A DNA stretch of 5,724 nt from Desulfuromusa sp. (GTDB lineage Bacteria; Desulfobacterota; Desulfuromonadia; Desulfuromonadales; Geopsychrobacteraceae). The position numbers were made by a program, and so were the translations under genes. Location of the stretch: positions 1 through 5,724 of the forward strand of contig JAOZMV010000109.1 in NCBI GenBank assembly GCA_029934095.1, read 5' to 3'. Positions 1 to 3,800 of this stretch are shown piece after piece. Positions within the stretch are counted from its first letter, which is position 1, and the number at the start of each line of letters is the position of its first letter. The notes under the pieces were generated by a model, which was not told where the DNA came from, made no database searches, and was given only the letters and a program-made list of their open reading frames with translations.

Positions 1-48
1 AAGGATATTGATCGGTTTGCGGAGATTGATGATTATCTGACTCGCTGA
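1..48 (+). CDS. C-terminal end of an upstream gene (partial, uncertain)
   Basis: Reading from base 1 gives 15 codons, KDIDRFAEIDDYLTR, and then TGA at 46-48. The charged, amphipathic composition looks like a genuine protein C-terminus, and the AT-rich non-coding stretch begins right after the stop. Fifteen open codons can easily arise by chance, so this is a weak call. Some response-regulator receiver domains end in a similar acidic, leucine/tyrosine-containing helix, but too little is present to assign a family. If real, the gene lies on the same strand as the large adhesin, separated by more than 600 bp and a terminator-like hairpin, so it would not share its operon. Confidence 0.35.
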   Translation, partial: KDIDRFAEIDDYLTR

Positions 49-111
49 GTTGTTTAGTTCCCGTATCAATTCAATCCGCTAACAGAGAGTATTCGACGAC
101 AATTATCCTGT

Positions 112-138
112 CCGGTCAGCCTCAATTAACTTGACCGG
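112..138 (+). terminator. Stem-loop after the upstream gene, possible terminator
   Basis: CCGGTCA at 112-118 pairs perfectly with TGACCGG at 132-138, and a G-U pair (119 with 131) extends the stem to eight pairs around an 11-base loop. It lies 64 bases after the putative upstream stop and is followed by a second small hairpin (146-149 with 153-156). There is no T tract after either stem, so this is not a canonical intrinsic terminator. It could be a Rho-assisted end, an mRNA 3' stabiliser or a protein site. Confidence 0.35.
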
Positions 139-334
139 TTGAGCACCCTTTCAGGGATGGGTCTGTAAAGATTTTCGATTCTCATCTACCTCCGCCAAAA
201 TTAAATATCTGATTATTTCTCCTCGTGCTCAGTATATTTTTCAACTGTCGCAATATTTGCTAGAATTTTGCCTTCAACAGCCCCCGTCATTCCAGATCCG
301 TCTCCTCCCATCACCAAATCCAAAATATTGTCAA

Positions 335-377
335 TTGCCGGATGAAGGAAGACGGCAAACCGACAGTAAAAATCGGT
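335..377. other. Pair of adjacent stem-loops in the intergenic region
   Basis: TTGCCG at 335-340 pairs with CGGCAA at 353-358 around a 12-base loop. ACCGA at 359-363 pairs with TCGGT at 373-377 around a 9-base loop and begins with no gap after the first stem, so the two could stack. No T tract follows on either strand. The stretch GGCAAACC (354-361) superficially recalls the start of a GEMM aptamer, but the rest of that motif is missing. Function unknown: it may be a remnant of a structured RNA or an operator region upstream of the adhesin promoter. Confidence 0.3.
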
Positions 378-422
378 AATAAGATTTAATTAATTGCCCG
401 CAAGCTTGTGTTCTCGCAATGA

Positions 423-467
423 TGTGATAAACGTTTAAACTACAGTTGTAGTGGAGAAAAATAAAAT
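423..467 (+). promoter_or_regulatory. Candidate promoter elements for the adhesin transcript
   Basis: Two sigma-70-like -10 candidates precede the aptamer. One is TGTGATAAA at 423-431, a TGn-extended -10 (GATAAA, four of six matches). The other is TAAAAT at 462-467 (five of six), which would start transcription near 474, just before the aptamer. Neither has a good -35; for the second, the hexamer at the right spacing is ACTACA (439-444), inside an inverted repeat. I cannot choose between them from sequence alone. Either would place the riboswitch at or close to the 5' end of the mRNA. Confidence 0.25.
439..452. promoter_or_regulatory. 14-bp inverted repeat, possible operator
   Basis: ACTACA (439-444) and TGTAGT (447-452) are perfect reverse complements separated by GT. 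An 8-bp palindrome, GTTTAAAC (433-440), overlaps its left edge. The repeat lies between the two -10 candidates, or over the -35 position of the downstream one. That is where a dimeric repressor or activator would bind. No regulator family is identifiable from this site, and a weak RNA hairpin is the alternative reading. Confidence 0.35.
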
Positions 468-474
468 TCCAGAT

Positions 475-547
475 AAGGCCAACCCTCCTGTGAAGGGGGG
501 CAACGGAAAGTAACGGGTCTTTAGAGGAAAGATAGCCGGACTGCCGA
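475..547 (+). promoter_or_regulatory. Variant GEMM-I (cyclic di-GMP class I) riboswitch aptamer
   Basis: Visible structure: GGC (477-479) can pair with GCC (543-545) as a short closing helix. CCCTCCT (483-489) pairs with AGGGGGG (494-500) around GTGA (490-493), a GNRA tetraloop. A conserved-like ACGGAAAG (503-510) follows. A second arm then pairs CGG (514-516) with CCG (536-538) and GTCTTT (517-522) with AAAGAT (528-533), with a two-base AG bulge (534-535) where a tetraloop receptor would sit. In GEMM-I aptamers two parallel helices dock through a GNRA loop, and the joining strand reads ACGCAAAG; here it is ACGG, a departure. Either alignment of the 5' strand puts a G (477 or 478) at the ligand-contacting position typical of c-di-GMP rather than cGAMP binders. 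Family assignment is by eye. It lies in the leader of the adhesin gene and overlaps the terminator. Confidence 0.72.
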
Positions 548-583
548 GGGATATATTTATCCAAGGTTGAGTTCGGCTTTTTT
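535..583 (+). terminator. Intrinsic terminator overlapping the aptamer (expression platform)
   Basis: GCCGGACT (535-542) pairs with AGTTCGGC (570-577), eight pairs with one G-U, followed immediately by six T (578-583). An inner hairpin GGATA/TATCC (549-553 with 558-562) can compact the loop. An alternative shorter stem pairs GCCGA (543-547) with TCGGC (573-577). Both versions take bases from the aptamer's second arm (536-538) or its closing helix (543-545). Ligand-bound aptamer and terminator therefore cannot coexist, which predicts that ligand binding permits read-through into the gene starting at 672. The long loop makes it a less compact terminator than usual. Confidence 0.72.
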
Positions 584-659
584 GTTGGTGTGGCGAGTTA
601 TGCGGCCGAACCATCAATAGGAACTTAAACAATGATATAGGTCTGTTATCTCATTTCAT

Positions 660-664
660 AGGAG
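660..664 (+). promoter_or_regulatory. Ribosome binding site of the adhesin gene
   Basis: AGGAG at 660-664 is followed by seven bases and then ATG at 672, an ideal Shine-Dalgarno spacing. An in-frame TGA at 633-635 with no ATG between it and 672 supports this start. The 88-base stretch between the terminator T tract and the gene contains only a six-codon frame (ATG 600, stop 618-620) with a poor ribosome site. Confidence 0.85.
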
Positions 665-671
665 ACACACC

Positions 672-866
672 ATGAATGGTTCCGTACAGATTCTTGTCGT
701 GCAATCTTCTTCTCTGCAGATCAATCCCCAGATCAATAAACCTGTTGTTTTTACCGAGACCGGGTCTGTCGACCGCTGCCAGAGACGTCGGATGAGGGTG
801 TTTCTCGCAGTTTTACTCTTGTTTTTCATGACCTTCTGGCCAATTGCCGGGACCGAAGCTCAGGCC
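672..866 (+). other. Extended signal peptide
   Basis: Residues 38-42 are basic (RRRMR). A hydrophobic core follows at about 43-59 (VFLAVLLLFFMTFWPIA), and then a cleavage-like AQA at 63-65 before A66, with E62 just ahead. The 40-residue extension before the core is unusually long. Extended signal peptides are known in large autotransporters, but this one does not resemble the standard conserved extension I know. M41 (ATG 792) could be an alternative start giving an ordinary 25-residue signal peptide, but the strong ribosome site favours 672. Confidence 0.75.
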
Positions 867-3800
867 GCTCTCCCCACATCAGACACTGTGGTCGATGATA
901 TGGTGACCAATCCTGCTACGAATGAAGAAGTGAAGGTGATTGAATTGCTTTTTGATCCGGAGGAGGCTCCTACCGACCCACCCGAGTTAGCCTATGTTAA
1001 GGCCGAAGACGGTTATTTTATCCTGGTTAAGAACAGCGACGGTGATGTTATCTACGCTAAAAACGACGATGGCGACGTAGTGAGCATGACTGTGAGGGAT
1101 GCGGATTCCACGGAAAATAGGGTTAATCTAGTGGCAGGAGATGGAACAATTAATAGCACAGACTACGCATCTCTACCACCGGAGGGCTCTGATGGTCTTG
1201 ATCCTTATGAGGATTTTTCTGCCGGTGCGGATGGAGTCAGGATTGTCAAATATGGCAGAGGCGGCAGCAATGGTCACGGCGGCTTTTTTTTCATTCCGCC
1301 GGGCTCAGGCGGGGATGGATGGACGGGACCACCGGTATTTTATACAAATGATACGAATATCTCAGCGACAAATACGATCGGCATCGAGGCAGGAAGTGTT
1401 GGAGGTAATGGTGGTAAGGGTGGCGATTCCGTTTTTTCATGGTGGAGCGGGAAGCCGGGGGGCGATGGAGGTGCCGGGGGGCTAATAGCGGTGAACAACC
1501 TCTCTGACTCCCAGGTATCAACAACGGGCACGAATGCGCATGGCATTTTTGCCCATACTCAAAGCGGTAGAGGCGGCGCAGGCGGAAGCGGATGGATCGC
1601 TCCCGGGGGCGGACACGGCGGTGCCGTACGCTCAGGTGGTTCGATCATAGTCATTAACTCCGGTACCATTATCACTAACGGCCAGGGCGCGCACGGCATA
1701 TATGGGCTGAGCACCGGCGGGAGTGCGGGCAGCGGCGGCAGCAACTGGGGCATAGTCGGCAGTGGCGGCAGCGGTGCTGTTGGCGGCAACGGTGGTCCTG
1801 TCAGCATAGCAAATGGTGGAGCAATCTATACCTATCTTGACGGGTCCCATGGAATCCTTGCGCAGAGTATCGGCGGCACCGGTGGTAACGGCGGTGCTGC
1901 TGGTGGAATCGTGGCCTTCGGTGGCGGAGCAGGTACCGGCGGTCAGGGAGGCAATGTATCGATCACCTCCATTTCCAACTCCAGTATCACCACAAAAGGC
2001 GCTTATTCGGTTGGTATTCTCGGCCAGAGTATCGGCGGTGGTGGTGGCGATAGTGGTGCTGCGGGCGGCATTGTGGCGCTGGGTGCCAGTGGCGGCTACG
2101 GTAATATCTCTGGCACGGTTACAATTACAAACAATGCGGGTAGCTCGATTAAAACCGAGGGGATTGGTAGTTATGGTGTGCTTGCTCAAAGTATCGGCGG
2201 CGGTGGCGGTAATTCGCGGGCAACCGGTGGTCTTGTGAGTCTCGGCGGCAGCGGTGCGGCAGGTGGTCATGCTAAGACGGTTACAATTACCAGCGCAGCT
2301 GAGATTGAAACGCAAGGGGCCTACGCCCATGCGCTGTTTGGTCAGAGTATCGGTGGCGGTGGTGGCTCGGCCGGTGGCGGCGGCGGTCTCGTCAGCCTGG
2401 GAGGTGATGGCGGCGGCGGTGGCAATGGCGGTAGCGTCAATGTGACCAATAGCGGTGTGATCTCGACCACAGGATTCGATGCGCGTGGAATTTTTGCCCA
2501 GAGTATCGGTGGCGGCGGCGGTGCCGGTGGGGCAACCGGGGGACTGGTGGCTTTGGGTGGCGGCGGCAGTTCCGGCGGTAACGCGAGTACCGTTACTGTG
2601 ATTAACAGGTCAGGCGCTGAAATTAATACGGCAAAGGATGGCGCCGATGCGATCTTTGCCCAGTCCGTTGGTGGGGGTGGCGGTTCCGGTGCTTCTTCGG
2701 GTGGTCTCGTCGCCCTTGGTGGCAGCGGTAGTAGTGGCGGTCTCGGCGGGGCTGTAACCGTGACGAATGATGGAATATTGCAGACTGAAGGTGACTGGGC
2801 CCGCGGGGTCTTTGCGCAATCTATCGGCGGTGGCGGTGGTTCCGGCGGCGACTCCGGTGGTCTTGTTGCAATCGGTGGGGGCAGCGATACAGGTAGTAAT
2901 GCGGACAAAGTGACTGTAACCAGTAACGGGGCGGTGACCACATCCGGTGCCAATTCTGCTGCGGTTTATGCGCAGTCGATCGGTGGTGGTGGTGGCTCCG
3001 GTGGCTCTTCCGGTGGTGCCGTTACCATTGGCGGGTCAGGGAGCGGCGGCGGGCTGGGGGGAGCTGTGACTGCAAATACGACCGGGATAATCAATACCAC
3101 GGGCAATAAATCGGCGGGTGTCTTTGCCCAGAGTGTCGGTGGTGGCGGTGGTGATGGCGGCACCGCTTACGGCATAGTCACGATCGGTGGGTCCGGCGGG
3201 CCGGGCAACGATGGCGGTATAGTGACGGCAACGCATGGGGGAATGATCCATACCGGGGGAGAGGATTCCTTTGGGATTTTTGCCCAATCGGTCGGTGGCG
3301 GTGGTGGTAATGGCGGGGCCGGGTACTCCGGCGGACTTTTTGCCGGCTTCAGCCTGGGTGGTGACGGTAAAGCCGGTGGTCGCGGTGGCATGGTGAATGT
3401 CGATTTGGATACCTACCTGCTGGATGGCAGTCAGGTGGCATCACTTATCACGACAGAGAAAGATCGCTCAACGGGTATTTTTGCCCAATCGGTCGGTGGT
3501 GGTGGCGGTAATGGTGGTAGTGCCATCCAGGGGACGATTGGCACAGGTGTGTCCATATCTGTGGCGATCGGTGGCAAAGGGGGGCCGGGCGGAGATGGTG
3601 GCACGACCAGCTTGAATGGTCAAGGTGACGTGTTAACCCGCGGCAATCATTCCGGCGGGGTCGTTTTGCAGTCCGTCGGTGGTGGTGGCGGTAACGGGGG
3701 GACGACGATATCTGCCTCGGCTTCAATCGGTGACGGCCTTGCCATTGGAGTTGCGATTGGCGGAGCAGGCGGAGCAGGCGGCAAAGGTGGTGTGGTCACG

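Larger units (their letters stand above)
49..437. other. AT-rich intergenic region without a recognisable gene
   Basis: I see no credible coding sequence on either strand. The antisense frame that crosses 331-564 has no convincing start context and runs through the structured riboswitch/terminator region. The content is AT-rich, in sharp contrast to the glycine-codon-rich gene downstream. The only structures I can support are the hairpin at 112-138, a small CCCT/AGGG hairpin at 146-156, and paired stem-loops at 335-377. The region probably separates two transcription units and contains the upstream part of the adhesin promoter. Confidence 0.6.

Noticed and set aside
353..385. Second, tandem GEMM aptamer starting at GGCAAACC
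   Set aside because: No GNRA-capped stem, no ACGCAAAG-like joining strand and no second arm follow; only a 5-bp hairpin is present.
600..620. Six-codon leader peptide MRPNHQ between terminator and gene
   Set aside because: It has only a weak purine stretch ahead of it, no attenuator structure follows, and such short frames are expected by chance.
331..632. Minus-strand frames of 77 and 65 codons in the leader
   Set aside because: They run antisense through the riboswitch and terminator, have no convincing ribosome site, and resemble no protein I recognise.
1140..1166. Dockerin or EF-hand calcium loop (DGTINSTDY)
   Set aside because: Only the second half of the loop matches; positions 1 and 3 are L and A instead of acidic or amide residues, and there is no second copy.
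1141..2445. Plus-strand open frames at 1141-1485, 1813-2238 and 2254-2445
   Set aside because: They lie in other frames inside the open 672-5724 gene, share no repeat consensus in those frames, and have no good start signals.
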